A stretch of DNA of 64,000 nt from Methylobacterium oryzihabitans. GTDB taxonomy: Bacteria; Pseudomonadota; Alphaproteobacteria; Rhizobiales; Beijerinckiaceae. The translations under genes were made by a program, and so were the position numbers. Shown here in pieces: positions 8,461 to 16,495 of this stretch. The notes beneath the pieces were generated by a model. It was not told where the DNA came from and did not search any database. It saw only the letters and a program-made list of their open reading frames with translations. The stretch is taken from NCBI RefSeq assembly GCF_004004555.2, contig NZ_SACP01000012.1, forward strand, positions 62,001 to 126,000. Direction: 5' to 3'. How positions within the stretch are numbered: position 1 is the first letter of the stretch; each line of letters starts with the position of its first letter.

Positions 8461-9711
8461 GGCCATCCCCTGCGACGGACGCATCGCCACGGTGTACGAC
8501 AAATGGATGCCGCCGGTACCGCACGAGGTCAATCGAATCAAGATGCGCGCCTGCGCAATTTCTACTGGTGTGACGGCGAGAAGACGGCGAAAGTTCGACT
8601 CCGATAGACATCGCTCGGCGCGTCAAAGCCGCGCACAAGTCAGCACGCCACCGCCGTGCCGACCAAATGCCGCACGCGGAAAAATTCCGGAATAAGAACA
8701 GCTCTCGATCGTGCCGGAAGATCGACACGCGCCATCCATGGTGAACGGGGCACGCCACACCGGATGCCGCCCCCATCTCGTGTCTTGATGCCGCCTTACC
8801 CAAGGAGACGAAGCGTCGGGCACGACCGGAATGCGGCCGGATCCGATTTCACGACTTTCGATCCGCTCGCGAGGACCGGAGCAGCAGCCATGTCTCGTAC
8901 GACATCCGATCGATCGCCTGGCGATCCCCGCGGGATCGCTTCGCGATGCGGCTGTCGGCGTCGCCCATGCGTGTGTAGCCCCCCGGCTCCACCGCGCGGG
9001 CTTCGATACGATGCCCGGAGCCACTCTTCCGGACATCGCATCACCGGGCGGGATGGCAGGAGGGTCGTCCGCGGCGACGTCGGTGCATCGCCGCGACCGT
9101 CTCCTTCCGGCGCCCGGCCGATCCAAGCACGGATCGGACCCGGGAGCCACATCGGTCCGTCCGGCTACGTAGATAACCGAAGAAACCGCCTGCATCGCAC
9201 GGCAGCGGGAAGTCGAACTGTGTCCGTTCGCACACGCACGTTGCTGCGGTGCAACTCGTGCAACGGCGCACGTCGCACCGTCTCGTCGTCCTGCCGGACG
9301 GGTCACGGCAGTCACGAAGGGGCGATCCATCCGCCGCTCGAAGACGATTCGCCTCCAATTCATAATAGAAATTTAAACATCTTCGCCACTCGTCCGCGCG
9401 CAACTCCGATGAGGAGGCGGGGAAACATCGGAGACGGACTCGCCAGGCGCCGCAGCGGTGGCTACGAAAGAGGTATCACTGCGATCCGAGAGCAAATCCA
9501 TGGCCGGGGAAGATTGCGCACAACTCGTTTTTGTGCAGGGCGAGGTTGTTGAGTCGCAACCCGATCCTCTTGGCGGAACCAAGTTTCGCCCCAAGCTTCG
9601 CAGAAACACCGCGATGCCAGCAATCCGGAGACTTGACGTTCGCCATCCGGCAGCGTAGGAAACCATCATACCGCAGCGCAGCAAAATGGCTCTTGGGCCA
9701 TGTGAGGTGCA
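8461..9711. other. Long intergenic region without a supported gene
   Basis: A 1.25-kb divergent gap between the RTX gene and the sugar transferase gene. It contains copy 2 of the palindromic repeat, and a GTGCAAC direct repeat near 9250-9270. No frame here shows protein-like composition. TTGACG at 9633-9638 and TAGGAA at 9656-9661 (17-base spacing) could be the promoter of the downstream transferase, but the -10 match is weak. The size of the gap is unusual for this compact genome and suggests complex regulation or a decayed gene. Confidence 0.5.
8895..9012. repeat. Palindromic intergenic repeat, copy 2
   Basis: Shares the order of elements of the repeat at 4055-4180: a CCGAT-x-GATCGC start, a GCGATCCC/GGGATCGC hairpin, a GCGATGCGG block, GTGTG followed by GGCTCCACCGCGCGGGCTT, and a final GATACG. 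The hairpin arms have diverged from copy 1 (CGC replaces the TGC loop). Confidence 0.6.
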
Positions 9712-10401
9712 ATGACCACACCTTCGCAGGCGACAGCTTCGTCCTCGTCCCAGGCAGATCACGCAGCCGTCGCGGGGTTCGGCGGAGGGCTTGCGGTCGC
9801 CGGTGTCGGCCGGGTCGACGCCAAGGTCGCCCTGGATTTCGCGGCCGCCCTGTTCGGCCTCGTGATGATCGCGCCGTTCCTGATCATCGTCGCCGTCGCC
9901 ATCGTGCTCGACAGCAAGGGGCCCGTGTTCTTCCGCCAGACGCGGACCGGCATCGACGGCAAGCCGTTCAAGATCTTCAAGTTCCGCACGATGCGCGTCC
10001 AGGAGGACGGCCACGTCGTCACCCAGGCGAAGGTCGGCGACAGCCGGGTCACCCGGGTCGGACGCTTCCTGCGCAAGACCAGCATCGACGAGTTGCCCCA
10101 GCTCATCAACGTCCTGCGCGGCGAGATGTCCCTCGTCGGTCCCCGGCCGCACGCCCTGGCCCACGACCAGCTCTACGGCCGCGAGATCCCGGCCTACAAG
10201 GAGCGCTTCGCGGTCCGTCCGGGCCTGACCGGCTGGGCCCAGGTCCAGGGCTCCCGCGGCGAGACCCCGACCACCGCCGACATGGAGCGGCGGATCACCC
10301 TCGATCTCTGGTACATCGAGAACCGCAGCCTGCTGCTCGACATCCAGATCATCCTGCGCACGGTCTGGACCGAGATCGCCCGCAAGACGAACGCCTACTG
10401 A
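9712..10401 (+). CDS. ExoY/WcaJ-type undecaprenyl-phosphate sugar phosphotransferase
   Basis: A 229-residue bacterial sugar transferase. A hydrophobic segment (about 43-66) anchors the protein, followed by the family signature: GPVFFRQTRTGIDGKPF, FKFRTM, the KTSIDELPQLINVLRGEMS stretch, VGPRP, and RPGLTGWAQVQG. The family transfers a hexose-1-phosphate from a UDP-sugar to undecaprenyl phosphate at the inner membrane, the first step of exopolysaccharide repeat-unit assembly. The short length without the N-terminal CoA-binding/multi-TM domain makes it ExoY-like rather than WbaP-like. Neighbouring genes (glycosyltransferase, RTX-GH16, BcsS, ExoD) fit an exopolysaccharide role, but polymerase and export genes are not here. 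Confidence 0.9.
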   Translation: MTTPSQATASSSSQADHAAVAGFGGGLAVAGVGRVDAKVALDFAAALFGLVMIAPFLIIVAVAIVLDSKGPVFFRQTRTGIDGKPFKIFKFRTMRVQEDGHVVTQAKVGDSRVTRVGRFLRKTSIDELPQLINVLRGEMSLVGPRPHALAHDQLYGREIPAYKERFAVRPGLTGWAQVQGSRGETPTTADMERRITLDLWYIENRSLLLDIQIILRTVWTEIARKTNAY

Positions 10402-10452
10402 TCGACGATCCCGGGCGGCCTCCCGTCCAGGGCGGTCGCCATCGATCCGCGC

Positions 10453-10482
10453 AAGCCTCGCGACCGTCGTCGCGGGGCTTTT
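10453..10482 (+). terminator. Intrinsic terminator after the sugar transferase
   Basis: A 12-bp stem (10453-10464 with 10469-10480, one G-T pair, 4-base loop) followed by a short T tract at 10479-10482. It lies 51 bases after the stop of the rightward transferase and just before the convergent DUF2256 gene. Confidence 0.7.
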
Positions 10483-10498
10483 CCGCGTCGAGTCCGGT

Positions 10499-10663
10499 TC
10501 ACGTCTCGGTTCGCCGCGCCTGCTTCGCCTCGGCGCGGCAGCGGTCGGAGCAGTAGCGCACCTCGTCCCACACCTTCGCCCACGCCTTGCGCCACGCGAA
10601 CGGCCGGTGGCAGACCGGGCAGACCTTCTGCGGCAGGTCGCCCTTGCGGCGCATCTTCGGCAT
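10499..10663 (-). CDS. DUF2256 small zinc-binding-like protein
   Basis: A 54-residue protein fitting DUF2256: a [18 protein letters not shown] start, [16 protein letters not shown] in the middle and a CSDRCR end. The two CxxC-like pairs (CPVC and CSDRC) suggest a small zinc ribbon. The function of the family is unknown. It starts 11 bases after the stop of the formyltransferase gene and is probably in the same transcript. Confidence 0.85.
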   Translation of the reverse strand: MPKMRRKGDLPQKVCPVCHRPFAWRKAWAKVWDEVRYCSDRCRAEAKQARRTET

Positions 10664-10674
10664 CGGACCGTCCC

Positions 10675-11541
10675 TCAGCGGCCGGTCTTGCCGGCATCGG
10701 CGAGGGAGATGGTGCTCCAGCGGGTGATCTGCACGTAGCCGTCCCGGGCCGCCACCACGACGTGCCGGCGGTGACGGTGCACGACGGTGCCGGGGGCGTG
10801 ACGGTGCGGCTCGGTCCAGCCGTCCGCCGCCGCGACGAAGACCCGGGCGTCGCCGAGCCGCGCGATCGTCTCGATCGTCCCGAACGCCCGCACCCGCCGC
10901 AGCACCGCGTCGACGCCCTGGCGGAAGTCGAGGGTCCGGTCGGCATCCGTCGCCCGCGGCCAGTAGGCGCCGTCCCCCTGGGGCTCGGCCGCCCGCCACC
11001 GTGCCGGCAGGTCGCGGGCGATCGGTCCCTCGACCAGCCGCTGCGCCGCCATCTGGCACTTGGCCAGCAGGGTCTCGTGGGTCTCGTGCGGGGCGGTGGC
11101 GAACAGGTCCTGGGCCAGGATGTCGCCGGTGTCGAAGCCCGATTCTGCGAGAACGTGGGCGGTGACGCCCCAGGTCTCGTAGGAATCGAGGATCGCCTTG
11201 AACAGCGGGTAGGGACCGCGTCCGTCCGGCAGCGGCGACGGGTGCAGGTTGAGGGCGTAGCGGACCCGCCCGGCCCAGCCGGTGACGAGCCACGGATAGC
11301 CGGCCACCACCAGGGCCCAGTCGCGGCCGTGAATCGCCGCCAAGGCGTCGAGGTCCGCAGGCCGCAGCCGCGAGAGCTGGATCGGTACCTTGTGGTGGCG
11401 TGCCAGGGCGACGACGGTCTCGTTGTGGTCGTAGATCCCGTCGCAGGGCCGGGTGAACAGCTTGACCGGCTCCCAGCCCGCCCGCACCAGCCCCTCGAAC
11501 ACACCGCCGAGGAAGTCGATCCCCGCGAAGGCGAATTTCAT
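10675..11541 (-). CDS. Formyltransferase family protein (Fmt-like)
   Basis: A 288-residue protein beginning [10 protein letters not shown], with the hydrolase-like formyl-THF-binding fold: the catalytic-loop signature [15 protein letters not shown] (the Asn-His of formyltransferases) and a downstream [18 protein letters not shown] segment typical of methionyl-tRNA formyltransferases and sugar-nucleotide formyltransferases. The C-terminal part is short and unlike the OB domain of true Fmt, so a different acceptor (amino sugar or other small molecule) is more likely. The start was chosen for the AGGGAG ribosome site upstream. DUF2256 follows in the same operon. Confidence 0.75.
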   Translation of the reverse strand: MKFAFAGIDFLGGVFEGLVRAGWEPVKLFTRPCDGIYDHNETVVALARHHKVPIQLSRLRPADLDALAAIHGRDWALVVAGYPWLVTGWAGRVRYALNLHPSPLPDGRGPYPLFKAILDSYETWGVTAHVLAESGFDTGDILAQDLFATAPHETHETLLAKCQMAAQRLVEGPIARDLPARWRAAEPQGDGAYWPRATDADRTLDFRQGVDAVLRRVRAFGTIETIARLGDARVFVAAADGWTEPHRHAPGTVVHRHRRHVVVAARDGYVQITRWSTISLADAGKTGR

Positions 11542-11692
11542 CGGCGCACTCCCTTGCGATCCGCCCCTCGCGCGGGGTCGTGCGGGACGCCGGCCCACCT
11601 CGCCCGGTCGCCGCGGATGCCGGGCCAGACCTACCCAAGCCCGGTCGCCGTCGGCAACTCCCCGAAGGACCGGCCAGCCGCCGAGGCCGGGT

Positions 11693-12418
11693 TCAGTCGA
11701 GATCCCGCCACAGGGTCAGGGCGCCGTAGGCGCCCGGCCGCCGCTCGCGCTCCTCGTAGAGCCAGCCGCCGGACAGGCGCAGGCTCACGCCCCACCCGGT
11801 CCACTCGGTCGCATGCAGGCCGAGGCTCCACTTCCGGTAGCCGGTCCGGTCGGCGTAGAGCGCGATCTCGGGTCCGAGATAGGCCCCGAGTGCCCGGACA
11901 CCGAACGATCCCCGGGTCCACACGTCGCCGCGGGCGCTGCCGGCGATCGCCGTCAGGGTCAGGAGGGTCGTCGGAGCCGGCCGCGTCCAGACCTCTCCAT
12001 GGAGGCGAAGGCCGGGAGACGGACCGACCGCCTTCGCGGCCTCGCGCTGGTCGAAGTCGATCTCGGGACCGACGAACAGCGCCACCACGCCCCAGTCCGC
12101 GAACCATTGCCGGCCGCCGACGACGCTCGCCTTGACCGTGTGCCGGCGCACCCGCTTGGGCGAGCCCTCCCACGCGCCGCGGATCTCGGACCGGCCGCCA
12201 TAGCCGAGGCTGCCGAGCACGACGGCGCCGTCGCGGCCGACCGGATCGACGGCGTGCTTCGCTCCCACCGTGACGAACGAGGAACTGCCGGCATCGAGAC
12301 TGCCGAACAGCACGGTGCGGGCGTCGGCCCGTTCGTCGGCCCAGGCGAGGTCGGCGAGCACCAGCCCGCCGAGGCCGACGAGGCGACCGGCCCGCCGCAG
12401 ACCCGCCCTGCGACGCAT
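11693..12418 (-). CDS. bcsS: BcsS-like cellulose biosynthesis protein
   Basis: A 241-residue secreted protein. An N-terminal hydrophobic stretch ending in ADLAWADE reads as a signal peptide. The rest is rich in Gly, aromatic residues and alternating beta strands (VGGRQWFADWGVVALFVGP, then EIDF; later LGAYLGPEIALYADRTGYRKWS), matching the BcsS family found beside cellulose synthesis genes in alphaproteobacteria. A beta-barrel or beta-rich outer-membrane location is likely. No cellulose synthase gene is adjacent, so a link to cellulose rests on family resemblance alone. Confidence 0.72.
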   Translation of the reverse strand: MRRRAGLRRAGRLVGLGGLVLADLAWADERADARTVLFGSLDAGSSSFVTVGAKHAVDPVGRDGAVVLGSLGYGGRSEIRGAWEGSPKRVRRHTVKASVVGGRQWFADWGVVALFVGPEIDFDQREAAKAVGPSPGLRLHGEVWTRPAPTTLLTLTAIAGSARGDVWTRGSFGVRALGAYLGPEIALYADRTGYRKWSLGLHATEWTGWGVSLRLSGGWLYEERERRPGAYGALTLWRDLD

Positions 12419-12711
12419 GTGCGTCTCCGCCTCTCCGAATACGGAAAGAAGTTTTCCATTTTACCTTGCGTCATGCAAGTCGATGATGCCGACGGCACGC
12501 GCCGCGCCTCCGGCGACGGTGCCTGGAGCGACCGGGCCCGGCAGATCCTGCTCGGCCGGCGCTGGCACTCGCAGTCGAAGATTGCTAATGCGAGCGTTCA
12601 CCAAGCTATCGACAGAAAAAATCGTTGATTTTAACGATCCCTTCACCGCATCATCGCAGTGTTAACCGGCAAACAAGTCGGCCCTCCGGCCGCTTCATCG
12701 AAGGAGGTCAC

Positions 12712-12981
12712 ATGGTCTCCACGGATTTCCTGCGTCAGATCGAGGGTTACGGTCTCACCACGGCGCGGATCCTGTACCGGATCCCCGACCATCGTTCGGT
12801 GCTCCAGACCTATCTCTGGCAGGATTACGACCTCGCTCCGGACTTTCCCGTGCTGCAGAAATTCCTCGCCTTCTGGAAGCGCGAGCTGGACGGGCCGCTG
12901 CACTCGGTGCGGGTGGCGCATTCCTGCCTCATCAAGCCGGCCGAGTTCCTCAGCGTGAACGGCGTCCTGACGCTGCACTGA
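12712..12981 (+). CDS. usg: Usg family protein
   Basis: An 89-residue protein matching the Usg family of alphaproteobacteria: GYGLTTARILYRIPDH, LQTYLWQDYDLAPDFPVL, and FLAFWKRELDGPLHSVRVAH. The family was named from a gene near a tryptophan operon; its biochemical role is unknown. The start is well supported by an almost perfect Shine-Dalgarno sequence (AAGGAGGTCA, 12701-12710) immediately upstream, unusually strong for this window and suggesting high expression. It stands alone between BcsS and ExoD. Confidence 0.88.
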   Translation: MVSTDFLRQIEGYGLTTARILYRIPDHRSVLQTYLWQDYDLAPDFPVLQKFLAFWKRELDGPLHSVRVAHSCLIKPAEFLSVNGVLTLH

Positions 12982-13114
12982 GGCCGGGTACGAGCCGTTG
13001 ACGTCGACTCGGCCCCGCGCCCGGCTCCGCGCTCGACTCCGCGCTCGACTTGGCCCCGGGGTCACTCTGGGCTAGAGCAGGCGCGCCAGCGAGGCAGCGG
13101 ACGGCCCGAGCTCC

Positions 13115-13720
13115 TTGACCCAGTTTGCGCGAACTTCCGAGGTTCTCACCGTGCTGGCGGCACAGGAGACGGACCGGCTCACGGTCGGCGACATCGTGGC
13201 GGTCCTGCGCGACCGGGCCTTCGCCCTGCTCATCGTGCTCCTCGGCCTGCCGAACTGCCTGCCGATGCCGCCGCCGATCCCGCTGATCTGCGGCCTGCTG
13301 CTCGCCCTCGTGGCCGGCCAGCTCGCCGCCGGCATGGCCTCGCCGTGGCTGCCGCGCAGCCTGCTCGGCCGCTCGATCCGCAAGGCCGACCTGCAGCGCG
13401 CGGTGTCGCGGGCGGTGCCGATCCTGCGCCGGCTCGAACGCTGGTCGCGGCCGCGCATCCGCCTGTTCGAGCACGGGCTGGCCATGCGCACCATGGGCCT
13501 CTTGATCCTCACCCTCGCCCTCGCCCTCATCGTGGCGGCCCCGATCGTCGGGCAGATCCCCCTCGGGCTGGCGGTCTCGCTGGTCGGGCTCGGCCTCGTG
13601 GAGCGCGACGGCGTGGTGGTGATGATCGGCCTCGGCCTCGGCGCCCTCGGGGTGCTGCTCAACCTCGGCTTCGTCTACGCGGTCTTCACCGGGATCATGA
13701 GCCTGCTCAGCCTCGCCTGA
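13115..13720 (+). CDS. exoD: ExoD family exopolysaccharide synthesis protein
   Basis: A 201-residue inner-membrane protein. After a ~35-residue soluble start come hydrophobic segments near 36-52, 55-75, 125-145, 148-165 and 170-195, with the ExoD signature LIVLLGLPNCLPMPPPIPLI. ExoD proteins are required for normal exopolysaccharide production and alkali tolerance in rhizobia; the molecular activity is unknown. A TTG start is used because no ATG precedes the conserved part; a GTG 12 codons later is an alternative. Confidence 0.85.
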   Translation: MTQFARTSEVLTVLAAQETDRLTVGDIVAVLRDRAFALLIVLLGLPNCLPMPPPIPLICGLLLALVAGQLAAGMASPWLPRSLLGRSIRKADLQRAVSRAVPILRRLERWSRPRIRLFEHGLAMRTMGLLILTLALALIVAAPIVGQIPLGLAVSLVGLGLVERDGVVVMIGLGLGALGVLLNLGFVYAVFTGIMSLLSLA

Positions 13721-13773
13721 TCCCGCCTCAAGCCGTCACCGGCCCCGGGGCCGGCCTCAGGCAGGCACTGGCC

Positions 13774-14367
13774 TCAGGCAGGCAGGCGGGCGAGCGCCTC
13801 GGGCGTGTCGACGTCGGCGAGCACGCCGTCGCTCGCCACCGGCCATTCCAGCACGTCGCTCCGTCCCGTCAGGAGCGGGCCGAAGCCGCGGTCGCCGGAG
13901 AGCCCCGCGAGTTCGGCGGAGAGGCGGCGGCGGTCGATGAGGACCGGGTTGCCGCGCCGCCCGTCCCGCACCGGAACCACCGCCGCGGGCGCCGGGTCGC
14001 CCCCCGCGAAGGCCGCCGCGAGGCTGCGCAGCAGGGCGGGCGTCACCCGCGGCATGTCGCCGAGGAGCACGATCGCCGCCGCGACCGCGTCCGGCAGCGC
14101 CGCCAGCCCGGCCCGGACCGAGGTCGACAGCCCTTCGCCGTAGAGCGGGTTGAGGACGGTGCGCAGCGCGAGCCCGTCCAGCGCCGCGGCGACCCCGGCC
14201 GCCTCGTGGCCGAGCACCGCCACCACCGGGCCGAGTCCCGCCGCGACGGCGGCCCCGGCGGCATGGCGGACCAGCGGCCGGCCGTCGAGGGGCGCGAGCA
14301 GCTTCGGCGCCGCGCCGAAGCGGGTGCCGCGCCCGGCGGCCAGCACGACGATGCCGACCTCCCTCAC
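13774..14367 (-). CDS. MobA-like nucleotidyltransferase (MocA/CoxI-associated type)
   Basis: A 197-residue NTP-transferase with the signature VVLAAGRGTRFGAAPKLLAPLDGRPL, the metal-binding LLGDMPRVTP motif and an RRGNPVLIDRR segment. This is the molybdenum cofactor cytidylyl/guanylyltransferase fold that builds the dinucleotide form of Moco. The GTG start overlaps the stop of the upstream gene by four bases (GTGA), so translation is coupled. With XdhC homologues upstream the likely product is MCD for a xanthine dehydrogenase/CO dehydrogenase-type hydroxylase, which is not in this window. Confidence 0.85.
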   Translation of the reverse strand: MREVGIVVLAAGRGTRFGAAPKLLAPLDGRPLVRHAAGAAVAAGLGPVVAVLGHEAAGVAAALDGLALRTVLNPLYGEGLSTSVRAGLAALPDAVAAAIVLLGDMPRVTPALLRSLAAAFAGGDPAPAAVVPVRDGRRGNPVLIDRRRLSAELAGLSGDRGFGPLLTGRSDVLEWPVASDGVLADVDTPEALARLPA

Positions 14368-15383
14368 GCCTCGTCCTCGCTCGCCTCGCCGCCCCGGGGC
14401 TGCGGGCGCGACACGATCTCCATCAGCAGGCCGCCGACGCCGAAGCCGATCACGTCCGCCCGCGTCACCGGCAGCCCGGCGAGCAGCCGGTGCAGCACCC
14501 AGTCGAAGCCGTTCTCCTTCGGCGAGCGGGCGCAGCCCGGCGCGCCGATCACCGGCATCGCCCCGAGGCGACCGAGCAGCAGCAGGTTGCCCGGATCGAC
14601 CGGCATGCCGAGATGCTCCACCGTCCCGCCGGCCGCCTCGATCCCGGCCGGGATCACGTCGCGGCGGTCGGCGATCGCCGAGGCCCCGAACACGACCGCG
14701 AGATCCGCCCCCTCCCCCGCCGCCCCGGCGAGCGCGGCGGCCAGGGACGCGGCCTCGTGCGGGATGCGGGCATCGGCGACGAGGCGGGCGCCGGCCGGGG
14801 CGAGCCGCTCGGCGAGCACCCGCAGGGTCTTGTCGACCACGCTCGGCTTCAGCCCGGGCAGCAGGGTCGAGACCGCCGCCACCCGGCTCAGGCGGTAGGG
14901 CGCCACCGCGAGCGGCGGCCGCCGGAGCACGGCCAGCGCGCGGTCGAGGACCGCACCCGGCACCGCGTAGGGAATGATCTTGACCGTCGCGACCATCTCG
15001 CCGGGCACCACCGGCTTGAACGGCGTCAGGGTGGCGAGGGTCACCGCCTCGTCGACGGCGTTGACCGCGTCGACCGCCGGGCGGTCGATCGTGAGCAGGC
15101 CGGCGCCGGTGGCGTGCAGGTTGGCCCGGCCGGTGAACGGCGCCGCGACCTCGAGCCCCGGGCCGGCGCAAGCCGCCGCGAGCCGCCCGGCCGCCTCGTC
15201 CTCGGGCACGTCCCCGGGCTCCAGCGCCGCCGCCACGATCTCGTGCAGGCCGGCTGCCGCCAGCGCCCGGGCGTCGTCGGCGCCGATGGGGCGGCCCTTG
15301 CGCACCACCACGTCGCCGGCGCGCACGGAATGCGCCGCCACCAGACCGACGGCCTGCGCGACCGGAACCGGGCCGAACCTCAC
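14364..15383 (-). CDS. Molybdopterin-binding (MoeA/MogA-like) protein
   Basis: A 339-residue protein with an N-terminal segment VAQAVGLVAAHSVRAGDVVVRKG resembling the MoeA-type linker, and a C-terminal MoCF_biosynth-like part (LAVVFGASAIADRRDVIPAG, then GAPGCARSPKENGFDWVL). Family members bind molybdopterin and often accompany XdhC and MobA-like proteins in maturation operons for molybdenum hydroxylases. A GTG start giving MRFGPVPVAQ overlaps the preceding stop by four bases. The open frame extends further upstream, but that part has low-complexity Arg-rich sequence and lies inside the neighbour. Confidence 0.8.
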   Translation of the reverse strand: MRFGPVPVAQAVGLVAAHSVRAGDVVVRKGRPIGADDARALAAAGLHEIVAAALEPGDVPEDEAAGRLAAACAGPGLEVAAPFTGRANLHATGAGLLTIDRPAVDAVNAVDEAVTLATLTPFKPVVPGEMVATVKIIPYAVPGAVLDRALAVLRRPPLAVAPYRLSRVAAVSTLLPGLKPSVVDKTLRVLAERLAPAGARLVADARIPHEAASLAAALAGAAGEGADLAVVFGASAIADRRDVIPAGIEAAGGTVEHLGMPVDPGNLLLLGRLGAMPVIGAPGCARSPKENGFDWVLHRLLAGLPVTRADVIGFGVGGLLMEIVSRPQPRGGEASEDEA

Positions 15384-16078
15384 GCCGGAGCCCGGCGCGG
15401 CCCCTGGCGCAGGGCGGCGACGACCTCGGCGAGCACCGAGACCGCGATCTCGGGCGGGCTGACGGCACCGATGTCGAGGCCGATCGGCGCGCGGATGCGC
15501 CCGATCGCCTCCGGCGACAGCCCGGCGGCGGTCAGCCGCTCGACCCGCCTCGCGTGGGTTTTCCGCGAGCCAAGCGCCCCGACGTAGAAGCACTCGGCCC
15601 TCAGCGCCGCGACGAGGGCCGGATCGTCGATCTTGGGGTCATGGGTCAGGGCCGCGACGGCGGTGTAGCGGTCGAGCGGCGGGAGCCCGGCCAGGGCCTC
15701 GTCCGGCCACAGGGCGATCAGCGGCACGTCCGGGAACCGCTCGGGGGTCGCGAAGGCGGTGCGCGGGTCGATCACCGTGACGTCGAGCCCGACCGCCGCC
15801 GCCATCGGGGCGAGGCCCTGGCTGATATGGACCGCGCCGATCAGGATGAGGCGCGGCGGCGGCACCTGCACGGTGAGGAACTGCGCCCCGGCCTCGGTCT
15901 CGACGAGGCCGCTGCGGCCGGAGCGCAGCCGCGCCAGCAACTCGTCGGAGAGCGGGTCGCCGGCCGCCTCGTCCTCGCGCACGAGGCGCTGCTCGCCGCC
16001 CTCGACGGCGGTGACGAGGATCGCCGCCCGGCGGGCGGCGCGTTCGAGGTTGAGGCGTCGCAGGAGATCGAGCTTCAC
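15380..16078 (-). CDS. XdhC family protein, C-terminal (Rossmann) half
   Basis: A 232-residue protein carrying the XdhC C-terminal Rossmann domain: LILIGAVHISQGLAPMAAAVG is the dinucleotide-binding motif, followed by DPRTAFATPERFP, LTHDPKIDDPAL and GALGSRKTHARR, all typical of the family. XdhC inserts or sulfurates the molybdenum cofactor of xanthine dehydrogenase-type enzymes. In many bacteria this domain is fused to the N-terminal CoxI domain; here that domain is encoded by the separate upstream gene ten bases away. Confidence 0.87.
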   Translation of the reverse strand: MKLDLLRRLNLERAARRAAILVTAVEGGEQRLVREDEAAGDPLSDELLARLRSGRSGLVETEAGAQFLTVQVPPPRLILIGAVHISQGLAPMAAAVGLDVTVIDPRTAFATPERFPDVPLIALWPDEALAGLPPLDRYTAVAALTHDPKIDDPALVAALRAECFYVGALGSRKTHARRVERLTAAGLSPEAIGRIRAPIGLDIGAVSPPEIAVSVLAEVVAALRQGPRRAPA

Positions 16079-16088
16079 GGCCGCCCCC

Positions 16089-16412
16089 TCACTCGACGCG
16101 TTCGAGGAGGACGCGGATGCGGCCGCCGCAGGACAGGCCGACCCGCCACGCGGTCTCGTCGGCGATGCCGAATTCGAGCACCCGCGGCCGGCCGTCCTCG
16201 ATCACGTCGGCCGCCTCGGTGATGACCGCGCCCTCGACGCAGCCGCCGGAGACCGAGCCGAGGAAGTTGCCCTCCTCGTCGACGACGAGATGGCTGCCCA
16301 CCGGCCGCGGCGCCGAGCCCCAGGTCTCGATCACCGTCGCGAGGGCGACCCCGCGCCCGGCGCCGCGCCACGACTCGGCGGCGGAGAGGATGTCGGTCTC
16401 GGTCGTGAGCAT
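16089..16412 (-). CDS. XdhC family protein, N-terminal (CoxI-like) half
   Basis: A 107-residue protein with the XdhC/CoxI N-terminal signature: VALATVIETWGSAPRPVGSH, then GSVSGGCVEGAV (conserved Cys in the Moco-binding SGGCVE motif) and GLSCGGRIRVLLE (second conserved Cys). It is the first gene of a four-gene operon for molybdenum hydroxylase maturation. Separation from the Rossmann half is a known arrangement in Rhizobiales. Confidence 0.85.
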   Translation of the reverse strand: MLTTETDILSAAESWRGAGRGVALATVIETWGSAPRPVGSHLVVDEEGNFLGSVSGGCVEGAVITEAADVIEDGRPRVLEFGIADETAWRVGLSCGGRIRVLLERVE

Positions 16413-16495
16413 GGCTGGCGGACTCGCTGGACCCTTGATTATGTTCGTGGCCGCCGGCGGCGCGTCAAGCGGCTGCGTCCCGACGCCCGCGCCGG

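Noticed and set aside
12473..12628. 51-codon frame between BcsS and usg
   Set aside because: No ribosome site or recognisable protein; probably chance.
13010..13060. Direct repeat CTCCGCGCTCGA before exoD
   Set aside because: Only two copies of 12 bases in very GC-rich DNA; not enough to call an element.
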